A stretch of 64,000 bases of DNA from contig NC_134700.1 of NCBI RefSeq assembly GCF_043290135.1, positions 163,871,772 to 163,935,771 of the forward strand. Reading direction: 5' to 3'. The DNA is from Rhipicephalus microplus. Lineage: Eukaryota; Arthropoda; Arachnida; Ixodida; Ixodidae. A program made the translations under genes and the position numbers. Positions within the stretch are counted from its first letter, which is position 1; every line of letters starts with the position of its first letter. Below the pieces are notes generated by a model. That model saw only the letters and a list, made by a program, of their open reading frames with translations. It was not told where the DNA came from and did no database searches. Below, piece by piece: positions 37,681 through 49,030 of this stretch.

Positions 37681-37846
37681 TGTCACGGGATTACACAACG
37701 ACCACAACGTCTGTTCACAGGAGCAGCACTAGACGTCGAGCCGAACCGAACGTTAGAGCACGAGCACACCAACCGTCCTCTTCTTCTTTCACACCATGGC
37801 ACATACTCGCATTGGCATGGCTAAACCTCGTTCCATGCCTGTGGCA
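37681..37846 (-). repeat. 3' LTR of Gypsy element 2
   Basis: 166 bp, plus-strand ends TGTCACGGGATTAC and CCTGTGGCA. Aligned without gaps to 45340-45505 it differs at about 7 bases. An internal 'atggcacatactcgcattgg' block is identical in both. Confidence 0.92.
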
Positions 37847-37868
37847 TTACCCCCCCCCCCTTCGAGAA
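37847..37868 (-). other. Polypurine tract of Gypsy element 2
   Basis: Read on the minus strand, AAAAAAAG-type sequence leads to CTCGAA and a run of about 11 G, then TAA, before the LTR start TGCCAC. The G-run is the likely plus-strand priming site. Confidence 0.7.
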
Positions 37869-37969
37869 AAAAAGTACCACCCCGAGGATCAATGCCGAAT
37901 AAAGGTTAAAGTAATCGCGTACACGCACAAAGACGCATGATGAAGCAGTGTCAGGTGGCTCGGGGGTAG

Positions 37970-38459
37970 TGTGGCTTCATCCATGACACATGAACAATGT
38001 CGGCCTTCTGGAAACATCGAGATCGCTGAGCTGTGTCTTCAAGCAGAATTTCGTAAATGACATCTGTGAGGCGCCGTAGTACTCTATAAGAACCTAAGTA
38101 GCGGTGAAGTAACTTTTCCGAGCGGCCCCTTTGGCGAACGGGGATCCACAGCCAGACCAGATCACCGGGTTGGTAAATAACATGGCGATGACGGGAGTTG
38201 TACCTCTGTGAGTCGATTCGTTGTTGTTTTCGGATCCGCTAAAGTGCAAGCTGGCTGGCCGCGTCGGCGAGCTGGATAAAGTCGTCATCAGTAGTAATAT
38301 CGGTCGTGTCAGGCAACAACATGGCGTCAAGCATCGTAATTGCTTCTCGGCCGTAAAGCAACCGGAAGGGAGTGAAACCCGTAGTCTCTTGAACCGCAGT
38401 GTTGTAAGCGAACGTTACGTATGGCAAAATTGCATCCCAGTTTTTGTGATCACGGTCTG
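37970..38459 (-). pseudogene. pol: Gypsy-2 Pol, integrase C-terminal part
   Basis: After the nested LINE, pol resumes with HKNWDAILPYVTFAYNTAVQ and FRLLYGREAITMLDAML, then a basic region (PGDLVWLWIPVRQRGRSEKL), GSYRVLRRLTDVIYEI and an ending near VHVSWMKPHY before a stop at about 37975. This matches the order of the last 190 residues of the Gypsy-1 Pol. The region upstream that carries the second Asp and the Glu of the DDE triad is missing, so integrase cannot be active. Confidence 0.8.
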
Positions 38460-41161
38460 CTGCTGCTGAAAAACATTTATTTACAGATGTTATTTACAGG
38501 GAGGGTGGGAACGGTCCTTAAGGGGCCGCCCCGTACAAACACTAGGTGGGCTCCCTCTTACGGGAGCCCATTGGCGTTGGCCGCGGCCCGGGCACGCTCG
38601 ACCAGGGCCCGTTGGGCCGTCAGGTCAGAGCAGCCGAGCAGGGCTGCTTCCCAGTCCTCCCGCGAAGGGTTGGGTAGTGGGGTAAGATTTGGGGTTTTTT
38701 GGCATGCCCACACCATGTGGAAAATGTCAGAGGAACTTTCCTCACAATGTGGGCACTTCCCCGTGCAAGCGGGGTCAAAGTGTTTTATGATTGCCGGGCA
38801 CAATAGAGTTTTAGTATAAAGGCGAAGGAGGATTCGCTCCTCCGCCTTCGTGAGGCCCTTACAGGGTTTAGGATAGACGTTATGGCCGGATTGATAAAAT
38901 TGTGTGATCTCCTTAAAGGTGTAGGCAGGATTGGGTTCGAGTTCCGGATCGGTAGGGGACGAGGATGGTGCTCGGAGAGTGAGCGCGCGGGCAGCGGCAT
39001 CGGCCGTCTCATTACCATCGAGGCCCGTGTGAGCCGGAGCCCATATGATCGTTCGGTGCGCGGGGGCACCTAGGTAGCTGCTGTTCTGCAGTATTTTATA
39101 AGCACGGTACGGAATGTATCCCTGTTAAATATTGCGACAGGCACCCCTTGAGTCGGTGATTATGACCCTCGAGTCCTTATCTGCGGCGGCTAGTGCGATG
39201 GCGATCTCCTCCGCGTGCGTAATGTTATGTGCACGGAATGTGAGTCCGTTTACAACGGTGTTTTCGTGGACGACCGCAGCCGTATACCAACCACCGTGGT
39301 GCGGGCCGGAGGCGTCCACGTAGAATACCCCGAATTTGTGGCCGTAGTGTCGAGCCAAGGCTTCCGCCCGCGCGAGGCGTCGGCCAGTGTAGTCGTCTCG
39401 GGTCATGTTAGCCGGAAGAGGGCGCACGTGCAAGGAGTATCGCCAAACTTCTGGAATCCGTACGCGCTCGTCCGTGTGTATTGAGTGATTGATGTGTAGC
39501 CGGGCAAGGAGGCGGCGACCCGACGGTGTTTTAGAGAGTCTAGTATATTGGTTTGTCAAGTGCGCCTCTCTCAGCTCCTTGAAGGTGTTCACCATTCCCA
39601 AGCCCAAAAGGCGCTGGTTAGAGGTGCTGACAGGAAGGTCGAGGGCGCGCTTGTAGATTTTGCGGAGAATGACTTCGAGTGCATTCTCGTCGGATTTGCG
39701 TAGGTGGAGGTATGGAGCCGAGTACAGGACTCGGCTGGTTACGAATGCATGCGCCAGCCGCAAGGCATCTTTGCATCGTAACCCCCCGCGCTTGTTGGAA
39801 ACCCGGCGGACCATCCGGCCCACCTGGTCCCCCACCTTACGCAATTTGGCCAATGTTGTGTCTGCTCTGCGATTTTTGTGTATAAAAAGCCCCAGTACTC
39901 TAATCTCATCGCGTTCGGGTATTGGTCCGCTGTGAAGGGAGAGGTCGATCTTTGCGGTGCACTTTGGTGAGGGGCGTATGTGCACGAATTCCGATTTGGA
40001 CGGGGAGCACTGAAGGCCGCAGCGACGGGCATAGTCATCCACGATGTCCGCCGCTTGCTGCAGGCTTGCCTCCATGTCTCCTGCCGAGCCGTGTGACGCC
40101 CATATGGTGATGTCGTCGGCGTACAGCGCATGCTGTATGCCTTCGACTTTCGCCAGCTGAGCGGGGAGTCTCATCATCGCCACATTGAATAGGAGGGGCG
40201 AGAGGACCGCTCCCTGCGGAGTCCCTCTCGTGCCTAATCGGTAAGGGCCGTGTTCAATGTCCTGAATCCGAATGTATGATTGTCGGTCAGTGAGGAATTG
40301 TTTAATATAGTTGAAAGTGTTTTGGCCGCAATCCACCTGTGAGAGATGTGTTAGAATAATTTCGTGGGTCACGTTATCAAAGGCCCCCTTCAGAACCAAA
40401 GCGAGCACAACTTTGTCATTCAGGGGATACTCGACTGGATCGAGGATCTCATGGTCGAGCTGAAGCAAGACATCTTGCGTGGACCGGTGTGGGTGGAACC
40501 CGAACATGGTGTCTGCAAATGCATTTTTGCTCTCCAGGAACGCGGACAACCTGTCGCGCACCATCGTCTCCATTAATTTTCCCACACAAGAAGTAAGGGA
40601 GATGGGGCGGAGGTTGTCCGTGTTAATGGCTTTGCCCGCTTTGGGTATGAAGGTGACCAGGGCGGTCTTCCACTCAATTGGTAGGCTTGTTTTCCCGATC
40701 CAAATGGAATTGATGTAGGCAAGGAGCATGGTGTAGGCCGAGTCAGGAAGATTGGCAAGTAATTTCACGGTAATTTTATCCCTTCCCGGCGCCGTTCCTC
40801 GCCTCATTTTTGCTAGGGCTGCCTTCAGGTTGTGTAACTGGAACAGTTGATCCAGCTCCGCGTTCTCGGTACCTGCATACGAGTACGCCGGCCCTTGGGA
40901 GTCCTGCTGAGTGCATAGATATTGGTCTCGGAGTTTACATGCCAATTTGGCTGTGTCTCCGTCGAAGCTGTGAAATGCTCGTTGCAGATGCTTTTGTGTC
41001 TCTGTTCGAGTTTGGGTCGGATCAATCAAGGCGTGGAAGAGGCGCCAGGTACTCCGGCTGGACATTTGTCGAGCGGCCGTGTTGCAACGGTCCACCCAGT
41101 TAGAGTCAGTGAGCTGGGCCGCGTACTCTGCTGCTCGCTGGGTGAGCTCAGCGATGCGAGT
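38460..41161 (-). mobile_element. 5'-truncated RNase H-bearing LINE inside Gypsy element 2
   Basis: A non-LTR retrotransposon in the same orientation as its host. It begins in the linker before the reverse transcriptase (SRIAELTQRAAEYAAQ) directly after the Gypsy phrase IVVATD, and ends with a 3' UTR containing AATAAA and a short CAG-repeat tail near 38460. Endonuclease and ORF1 are missing, the usual result of incomplete target-primed reverse transcription. About 90 codons of host integrase are missing at the insertion point, so no target duplication exists. Confidence 0.85.
38558..41161 (-). pseudogene. LINE ORF2: reverse transcriptase + RNase H + Cys-His tail, one stop
   Basis: About 868 codons in one frame. 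Reverse transcriptase motifs: FIPKAGKAINTDNLRPISL, RGTPQGAVLSPLLFN and the catalytic YADD (40123-40112). RNase H follows with FYVDASGPHHGG, HAEEIAIALAAAD, VIITDSRGA and, later, WAPAHTGLDGNETAD. The C-terminus has a CPHCEESSSDIFHMVWAC zinc-finger-like motif typical of I-group LINEs and ends GLP. A single TAA at 39127-39125 falls inside the RNase H domain between VIITDSRGA and WAPAHTG; no frameshift was seen. The ORF is thus close to intact and the insertion relatively young. The clade (I/R1/LOA group) is inferred from the RNase H and the tail. Confidence 0.88.
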
Positions 41162-43911
41162 CAGTAGCGACTACGATACAGCGGTTGCCATCATGTGACT
41201 TCGGGAAGGGCCCAAGCAAGTCCATGCCGATTCGTTCAAACGGTTGTGACGGGTGTGCAACAGGTTGCAATAAACCAGCAGGGCGCACAGGTGGGGCTTT
41301 ACGGCGCTCGCAATGATTGCACGTTTTAGCGTAATGCTTGACATCCTGTATGAGCTTTGGCCAGTAGTAGCGAGTCCGAATTCAGGGAAGGGTACGTGCG
41401 AATCCTAGGTAGCCGGAGGAAGGCTCGTCGTGGCAGGCAGATAAAATTTCAGCACGTAGGCCTGTTGGAACGACGAGGAGGTACTCAGTCGCATAAGGTT
41501 CGAAGTTTTTTTGTAGACGATGTCGTTGCGGAGACATAATGACCCTGAACGCGGGAATGCCGATGGTGGACTCGAGCTGCGACCTTGAAGGTATTTGATA
41601 AGTTGTCGGATCTCTGAATTATTCCGCTGTTGTTGGGCCAAGTCAGATTCACTGACTGCACAAAGAAAATGGCCATCGGTATCATCGTCACTTGACGTCG
41701 TAGCGAGGGGAGCGCGCGAAAGGCAATCAGCATCAGTGTGCCTGCGGCCCGACTTGTAGACGACTTAACATCAAATTCTTGAAGGCGTAAGCTCCACCTT
41801 GCGAGGCGCCCTGAAGGGTCCTTGAGATTGACTAGCCAACAGAGGGCATGATGGTCCGTAGCTACTTTGAATGGACGGCCATACAGATATGGTCGGAACT
41901 TTGTTATCGCCCAAATAACAGCAAGACATTCCTTCTCCGTGGTCGAGTAGTTAGTTTCCGCAGATGACAGAATGCGGCTAACATAAGCGATGGGACGTTC
42001 AGCGTCGTCTTGCCGCTGGACGAGCACTGCACCAAGACCGATGTTGCTTGCGTCAGTGTGAAGTTCGGTGTCGGCATCTTCGTCAAAGTGCCCTAGTAAG
42101 GGTTCACTCTGAAGGTACTGCTGCAGCGTGGAAAAAGCGGCTCTCTGCTCTGGACCCGACACAAAAGGAGTATCCTCCTTCGTTAAGTGTGTAAGGGGTT
42201 CAGCGGTGTTGGCAAAACTCTGGACAAAGTGCCTGTAGTAGGCGCAGAGACCCAAAAACCGGCGCAAATCCCGTTTGTTCGAAGGTGGGGGAAATGCAGC
42301 AACGGCCATGGTCTTTTCTGGGTCTATTCTAATGCCATCGTGACTGACAAGGTGGCCGAGGAACTTTAGTTCTTTGTAGCCGAAATGACACTCCTCTGGT
42401 TTTAGCGATAGGCCTGCGGATCGAATAGCGACGAAGACGGACTGAAGTCGTTGTAAATGTTGCTCAAATGTTTTGGAAAAAACAACGACGTCGTCTAAAT
42501 ACACGAGGCAGGATTCCCACTTCAGACCGGACAGGACGGTGTCCATCATCCTTTGGAACGTTTCCGGTGCAGAGTACAATCCAAATGGTAACACTTTGAA
42601 TTCGTAGAGGCCATCGGGACTTATGAATGCTGTTTTTTTTCCTGTCACGTTCATCGACCTCAATCTGCCAGTAGCCGCTGCGTAAATCCATTGAGGAAAA
42701 ATATCGGGCATGTCGAAGTCGATCCAGTGAATCATCTATGCGTGGGAGAGGGTAGACGTCTCTCTTCGTCACTTTGTTGAGCTTCCGGTAATCGACGCAA
42801 AATCGAAGAGTGCCGTCTTTCTTTTTAACAAGTACGACGGGTGACGCCCATGGACTGTTCGAGGATTGGATGACGTCGTCGTTGAGCATCTGTTTCACTT
42901 GAAAACGTATTGCCTTTTGTTCTTTTTGCGACACGTGGTAGGCGTGTTGTCGTACAGGCCGTTCGGTAGGGTCCGTTATAATGCGGTGCTTCACGGTTGG
43001 GGTCTGCTTGATTTTGGAGGTGAACGCAAAGCAATCACTATACGTATGTAAAATCATGCGTATCTACTGTTGCTGCGCACAGGATAGCTGGCAATTCACG
43101 TCAACTGTACTGGCTAATGCAGTGTTACCTTCGGCAGCAGTGGCTATCAGAGCGATAGTGGAACATTCTTCGTCATCAATGGCTTTAAAGTTAGCGATCG
43201 CTGTTCGCTTTGCCAAGTGTTGGTACTGGCCGCCGAAATTCATGATCAGAAGCTGAGTCCTCCGATGTCTCAGTTGGACGATAGCACGCGCGACACAAAT
43301 CTGCTGAGCCAAGGGCACCGAGAGGTTAGTTTCCGCGATGCCACTACTCTTGTTGTCACAGTCGCTCTCCACATTCACAAACATACTGGCTCGCGGCGGA
43401 AGTGCGATGGTGTCGTCAGCAATTCGAAGTGTTGTGGTCGGCGCAACTGCATCCTTTCGTAGGGCTGTATGGCCGTTAGATAACGTTATGAGCAGGTCAC
43501 GAAGGTTAATAATGGCTCCATGCTCGCGGAGAAAATCCATTCCGAGAATCAGGTTTTGGGAGCATTCACGCAATACAACGAAGGAAACAATTTCGGAGGC
43601 GGGCAGTGCACATTCCTAGCGATGTCAATAGGGGACCTCCCGCAGTCCGGAGGTTGGTTCCATGTCCCCAAGGTGTCGTTACCTTTCTTAGCTGTGCAGC
43701 GTGGTCAGCGCTTATAACAGAATAATTGGCAACCGTATCTTTCAGAGCGGTCAGCGGGTGGTTGTCGACAAGGACAGTGATACGAGCAGAAATACGTTTG
43801 TCGTCGATGGCACACGTCGGTGAAAAATGTCGTCGGTTGTCGGCAGGCAGATCGGGGGAGGGTCTTGTAACGGTCGATCAACAGTGGCCTCACCCCCAGA
43901 GGTCGCTGTTC
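41162..43911 (-). pseudogene. pol: Gypsy-2 Pol: protease, RT, RNase H, start of integrase (decayed)
   Basis: Reading from the gag overlap, the protease active site appears as DTVA (about 43733) where Gypsy-1 has DTGA. Then come RECSQNLILGMDFL and, after an in-frame TAG at 43066-43064, the reverse transcriptase with LRFCVDYRKLNKVTKRDVYP, a frame change in an 8-A run near 42640, and the catalytic YLDD (42501-42490). RNase H has TDASNIGLGAVLVQ and TTEKECLAVIWA. A one-base deletion near 41765 shifts the frame before the H2C2 finger (HDEPSSGYLGFARTL; CNHCERRKAPP). The integrase starts with IGMDLLGPFPKSHDG and is cut by the LINE after IVVATD. At least three disabling changes make this non-functional. 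Confidence 0.88.
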
Positions 43912-43921
43912 TTAGTTTCCC
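43912..43921 (-). promoter_or_regulatory. -1 ribosomal frameshift heptamer at the gag stop
   Basis: On the minus strand GGGAAAC (43921-43915) is phased to the gag frame as G GGA AAC and is followed at once by the TAA stop. This fits the X XXY YYZ rule for programmed -1 frameshifting. Slipping back one base gives GGG AAA CTA and opens pol. GGGAAAC is a known class of slippery site. I did not identify the downstream structure. In Gypsy element 1 the equivalent bases read G GAA AAC. Confidence 0.75.
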
Positions 43922-45309
43922 CGGCGTGAGCTTGTGGATCTAGGCGATATTCCTGCAAGGACGTCCGCAAAGGTTGATTGTTGGCCAGGTGACGTGGAAC
44001 GCCGTGGAGATGGTGAGCGGGATTTGCGACACGGAAGGGTTGAGGATCGTTGGCTTGCCAAGTATTCGGCGATAGCACGGGGCCGCTCACCATCTCTGGG
44101 TCGACGAGCATCCGGACGAAAGCCAGGAAGACCCATTTGCCTGTAGGCGCACTCACGGTAGATGTGACCTGGTTCATCACAGTGATAACATAGAGGCCGG
44201 TTGTCGGGAGCACGCCATACGCTCGATTTCCATGTAAGGGGTGAGTTGCCGTACTGCGGTAGTCCCGAGTAGAACGACGGTGCGGTCTGCATGGTGGACG
44301 GACGGGACGGATAGCCAACAGCCAGTGCAGGAGTACGTAGTGTTTTCGCGTACGTTAATAGCGGAGCTTCGGCTGGACGCGGGGCCGTCATGGGTTGGAC
44401 ATCGGCTGCACGCAGAGTCGTCATGGGGTGCACCAGCTGCCGGACCTCTTCGCGAACGACATCCGTTAGTGCAGCAACATGGGTCAGAGAAGACACCACG
44501 TGCAGCTTTTGCAGCTCCTCGCACACAATACTGCGCACGAGCTCCGTCAGGTCTTTTACAGTCGTGACTTCAGGTGTTGGCAGGGCCGACAACACTGACG
44601 AAAGACTGCCAGGACGCTCATACTGGTACGAACGCTGCCTTAGCATTCTCTCCATTGTCGTGGCTTCGCGGAGTATATCCTCTACGGGGCTGGGAGGGTT
44701 CCGAACTAGTCCCACGAAAAGCTGCTCTTCTACTCCCCGTATTAGGAGGCGCACCTTCTTCTCTTCCGTCATCGAGGAGTCGGCTCGCCTGAACAGCCAC
44801 GACATGTCCTCAACGAACATGGCAACACTCTCGTTCGGACGCTGGTTTCGGGAATTGAGGAGCCATTCCGCTTGCTCCTTTCGGTCAGAGCTTCGGAAGG
44901 TATTTCGCAACTGGTTGCCAAACTCTGGCCAGGTTGTCATAGTGGCTTCATGGTTTTCGAACCAAGTGCGCGCAGAGTCCTCCAGATATGAGTAGACATA
45001 CCGAAGCTTTCGCTACTCGTTCCACTTGCTGACGCTGCCGCAACGGTTGTAGTCGTCAAGCCAGTCGTCGACGTCCTCGTAAGGGTCACCATTGAACGGC
45101 TTCGGAGTTCGCGGGACGTTGAAGAACCATCGAGGAGGCAGCATTGATGTTTCTTGAGCTCGCGTTCCCGCACTAGCCATAGTACTGCCGAGTTGTGGAA
45201 ATGGTCCGAATTCAGGAGGTAGGCCTAGTTGTCGCCTGCTATGCCATAGGTCAGCTGGTTCTTCCAAGTCGCGACTAGTGTCGGGACCTTGCTGCTGATT
45301 GCAGTGCAT
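43912..45309 (-). pseudogene. gag: Gypsy-2 Gag with one in-frame TAG
   Basis: 466 codons from Met at 45309 to TAA at 43914-43912, with a single TAG at 45015-45013 after SVSKWNE. The N-terminal part contains PPRWFFNVPRTPKPFNGD, and the capsid-like part reads FENHEATMTTWPEFGNQLRN and LLNSRNQRPNESVAMFVEDM. A CCHC zinc knuckle (CYHCDEPGHIYREC) lies at about 44140-44180, followed by an Arg/Ser/Pro-rich tail ending SSRRGN. Gag is the structural protein that packages element RNA. Apart from the TAG the frame is intact. Pol overlaps in the -1 frame at the very end. Confidence 0.88.
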
Positions 45310-45316
45310 ACAACAC

Positions 45317-45334
45317 TACCCAGCACCTCCACCA
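45317..45334 (-). other. Putative primer-binding site of Gypsy element 2
   Basis: Five bases inside the 5' LTR the minus strand reads TGGTGGAGGTGCTGGG. The leading TGG is the complement of a tRNA CCA end. I cannot name the tRNA. Confidence 0.5.
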
Positions 45335-45339
45335 GAAAG

Positions 45340-45505
45340 TGTCACGTGATTACAGAACGACCACAACGTCTGTTCACAGGAGCAGCACTGCACGTCGAGC
45401 CGAAGCGAACGTTAAAGCACGAGCACACCAACCGTCCTCTTCTTCTTTCACACCATGGCACATACTCGCATTGGCATGGCTAAACCTCGTTCCATGCCCG
45501 TGGCA
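45340..45505 (-). repeat. 5' LTR of Gypsy element 2
   Basis: 166 bp, plus-strand ends TGTCACGTGATTAC and CCCGTGGCA; partner of 37681-37846. It is followed on the outside by (AT)n. Confidence 0.92.
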
Positions 45506-46289
45506 ATATATATATATACATATATATATAAAGTAAAAAAGATAATCCAAGCGGATGCAAGTACAAGAATAAACGGACGACGCAGATGTTGAATGCCAGC
45601 TGAAGAGCGGCGCTGTGGCGGAAAAGGACATAAAACATATATGTTCATGTTGAGCTTTTGTGCTCACGTACGCACGCTTTTTTTTTCACGATGAGTGCCT
45701 ACAGCCACTGTCTGAGCTCCCTATCTGTTTAACTTATAATTTATACCAATTCGATGCTTCACCTAAAATATGCGAGCACGATGCTTCCTATTACCACCTT
45801 CGCTCGTTTCAGAAATTCTGGAGAGTTATAACAGCGGAGCTGTTTGAGCTTGCAGTGATTCTGGTTGTCCACAGTCAGTGCGAAACTTGGCGTGTTTGCA
45901 GTACAGAATGCGGGTATGTACCAAGCAGCTCCTAACGTAGCAATCCACGCGTAAAACAGTATATCAAAACAGTAGGAAAGGCAAATGAGGGTGATAATGA
46001 GTGACATTAAGCTAAGAAGGAATGAAAAAAGACGATGGGAGATATCTCAAAGCTTGTCATAGCCTTGTACAGTGTCGTTTACGTGCTCGTCCAGCAGCTA
46101 TAGCATAACATAGCCAGGCATAGTGTAGTGTAGCAAGTCAACCGGAAAAGACTGAGGTTGAGGAGGAGCGATGTGAAGGACTTGAGCGAAAGAAGAGGGA
46201 GTACACTCTAGAAAAAAATAAAAAAAGAAAGATGAAAGAAAGAAGAAGATGAAGAGATGCACAACGATGTAAAAAAAAGAAAGGTGAAG
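45506..46289. other. No gene seen
   Basis: (TA)n at the LTR border, then unique-looking sequence with short open frames. Confidence 0.4.
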
Positions 46290-46525
46290 GAGCAAGAGCA
46301 ATAATAATATCTGGAATTTCGCCTACGTCCCAAAACCACGATATGATTATTAGAGTGCTATTGTGGACGGCTCTTAAAATGTCGACCACATTGGCTGCTT
46401 TAACGTTTCTTGACATCACTCTGTACACGCGCTTCTACCCTGTTGTCTCCACCGAAATGCGACCGCCGTGGCTGGGATCGAACTCATGACCTTCGCATCA
46501 CCAGTCGAGCACCTTAGCCTCTGAA
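46290..46525 (-). mobile_element. tRNA-derived SINE (Ruka-related, diverged)
   Basis: Reverse orientation: the left end 'ataataatatctggaatttc' and 'cgtcccaaaaccacgatatg' is the SINE 3' block. The right end, read on the minus strand, has an A-box-like 'ggctaaggtgctcgactgg' and a B box 'gagttcgatcccagcc'. The middle is diverged from the copy at 20636, so this is an older or different subfamily. Confidence 0.7.
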
Positions 46526-47540
46526 GACATCGGGCTCGGTCCATGTAGAATGTGAGGATAGATAACTAATAATATGGACACCATTAAAACTCGGTATAGA
46601 GCAACGCAGACACATAGGTGATCAAATTCAAAAGGTAGGGTTAATGTCCTACATGCAATCTCTTTTCCACAACTTTCTGAAAATAGGCGCCAGCTGCGGC
46701 ATTAACATGCTGGTAGTTGCTCCCATTTAAGTGGGCAATGTGGGAGCCACAGTTCAAAAAAAGCTAGAGGTGCCGGGAAGAAACGCATACTGCCAAATAA
46801 AACACGTGACAAAGTTCGTCCCACGTAAAATTGTTGTCGTGTATTAATACCTTTGTCCTGCAGACGCACATATATAGGGAAAAATGGCCGGTGCCCTAAT
46901 TTGAAGCTTCTTGAATGCAAGATTGCATTATAAAATAAATCAACAAACTTGTCCAAGCATTGTTTTGAGTGTGATTGTGTACCGTTTTTTTTTGTTGACA
47001 ACGAAATCTTATTTGTGCATAATAGCACCTACGAGAGAATTGGCTGAGGCATCCCACGTATCTCAAAAAGCGAGTGACTTGTTCGAACGCAGCAACAAAA
47101 CACAACTGCTGTGGTACAAGCATTTTGTAAACGTGGCAGGTGCTCAGATGCTGCACGCAGCAATCAATATAACTTCAGGGAACTAATTATTTGTGAGCTC
47201 AAAATTACTGCTCAACAGAATTGCGTTCAAACAATTTATCACACGGGGCTCCTCGAAAATCTCAGGTCAAATGCAAGCCTTTGGCTTTGACAACATCATC
47301 TGTAATATCACTACATGCGGGGATATCAATGAGGCGATTGTTCAGGTACTTCAAGTTCACTCAGAGAACGAGAAACATGACACTTGTAGTGGTGCCGGAT
47401 AAACTGTTGGACATCATCACCAGACATTTCTCACGATGCTGAGAGGAGAAGGTGAAGGTAAAAGAAGGAAAGGCAAGAAGGTCAACCAGACGAGCGTCTG
47501 AGAGACCCTGATACGTATTAACGTGATGCAGCAAGATTTA
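46526..47540. other. No gene seen
   Basis: Short open frames only; nothing recognised. Confidence 0.4.
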
Positions 47541-47621
47541 TTAAATGCCAAGCCTTTCTTAGCGATCTTCAGCGACTTTGAGCTTATTTATCTATATATC
47601 TATGGATTGATCCATCCTATA
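47541..47621 (+). repeat. Repeat head that precedes a (TATC)n array
   Basis: 'tgccaagcctttcttagcga' and 'ttcagcgactttgagc' correspond to the block at 63917-63965, which also runs into (TATC)n. The array is therefore part of a dispersed repeat rather than an isolated microsatellite. Confidence 0.55.
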
Positions 47622-48325
<704 letters not shown>

Positions 48326-48743
48326 TTGCCACTTACGTTTGGGTGTTCTCATTGTCACCCCCTTAACTTGGCAAGAACGAAAATTAGCATAAGAGGGTAA
48401 GATGGCGTGAACAATATGACGCGCTGGTTAAGACATGAATAATGACACAATCCCGTCGCGTACGTCGTCAAACACTTCTCGTCAAACAGTAGCGCGTACT
48501 CGGGGACGCCGTATGTGGCGCTGGTATGCGGGTACGTGCCACATGGGATTGACACTTGATATCTACCCAGGAACGATGTGAACACACATGGACAATTTTA
48601 CCTCGTGAGCGTTGAGCAATACCCGACATTGGTAGCGTCGACCCAACGGAAGCATACAATAAATAACATCGTAAAGAAAAACCTGACGTACGTAGCGTTT
48701 ACCCCCGACGAATGCAAATAAAAAAAATTCAGGGTCCCAGCTG
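48326..48743. other. No gene seen
   Basis: Sequence between the (TATC)n array and a tRNA-like relic; no open frame of interest. Confidence 0.35.
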
Positions 48744-49030
48744 AAATCAAGCCCATGTATTCTGCGTGGAAGTCAAGTATCCTACCACAGATTAACTGAT
48801 ATATGGGGTTTAACGTCCCAAAACCATTATGAACGACATCGTAGTGGAAGGCTCCGGAAATTTCGACCACCTGGGGTTCTTTAATGTGCATCTAAATCTG
48901 AGCACACGAGCCTACAGCATTTCCGCCTCCATCGGAAATGGAGCCGCCGGAGCCGGGATAACCATTCTACCACAGAGCTGCGCCAGGTCTAGGAACTACT
49001 TTTCAAATAGATACCAATCTTCGTTAAACG
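48744..49030 (-). repeat. tRNA-like relic interrupted by a SINE
   Basis: 'gaagtcaagtatcctaccac' on the left and 'ctaccacagagctgcgccag' on the right join into a sequence like that at 23238-23330 (both continue with a 'ccagg..t.gga' block). It looks like the reverse complement of a third tRNA-related SINE type. The call is tentative. Confidence 0.4.
48792..48966 (-). mobile_element. Truncated Ruka-like SINE with 10-bp duplication
   Basis: Contains the SINE 3' block (atggggtttaacgtcccaaa) through 'gccgccggagccgggat', where it stops before the B box. It is flanked by ctaccacaga at 48782-48791 and 48967-48976. The 5' truncation and direct repeat fit LINE-mediated insertion. Confidence 0.75.

Larger units (their letters stand above)
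37681..45505 (-). mobile_element. Ty3/Gypsy element 2, both LTRs, with nested LINE
   Basis: A complete but decayed LTR retrotransposon on the minus strand. From right to left it has a 5' LTR (45340-45505), primer-binding region, gag, pol, polypurine tract and 3' LTR (37681-37846). The two LTRs are 166 bp each and differ at about 7 positions by eye (roughly 4 percent). It is flanked by TA-rich DNA on both sides, compatible with a short ATAT-type target duplication that cannot be resolved in simple sequence. A LINE (38460-41161) lies inside the integrase region. Without it the element would be about 5.1 kb. Confidence 0.92.

Noticed and set aside
37681..45505. Endogenous retrovirus with an envelope gene
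   Set aside because: Between the end of pol and the 3' LTR there are only about 120 bases; there is no room for env. It is an ordinary Ty3/Gypsy retrotransposon.
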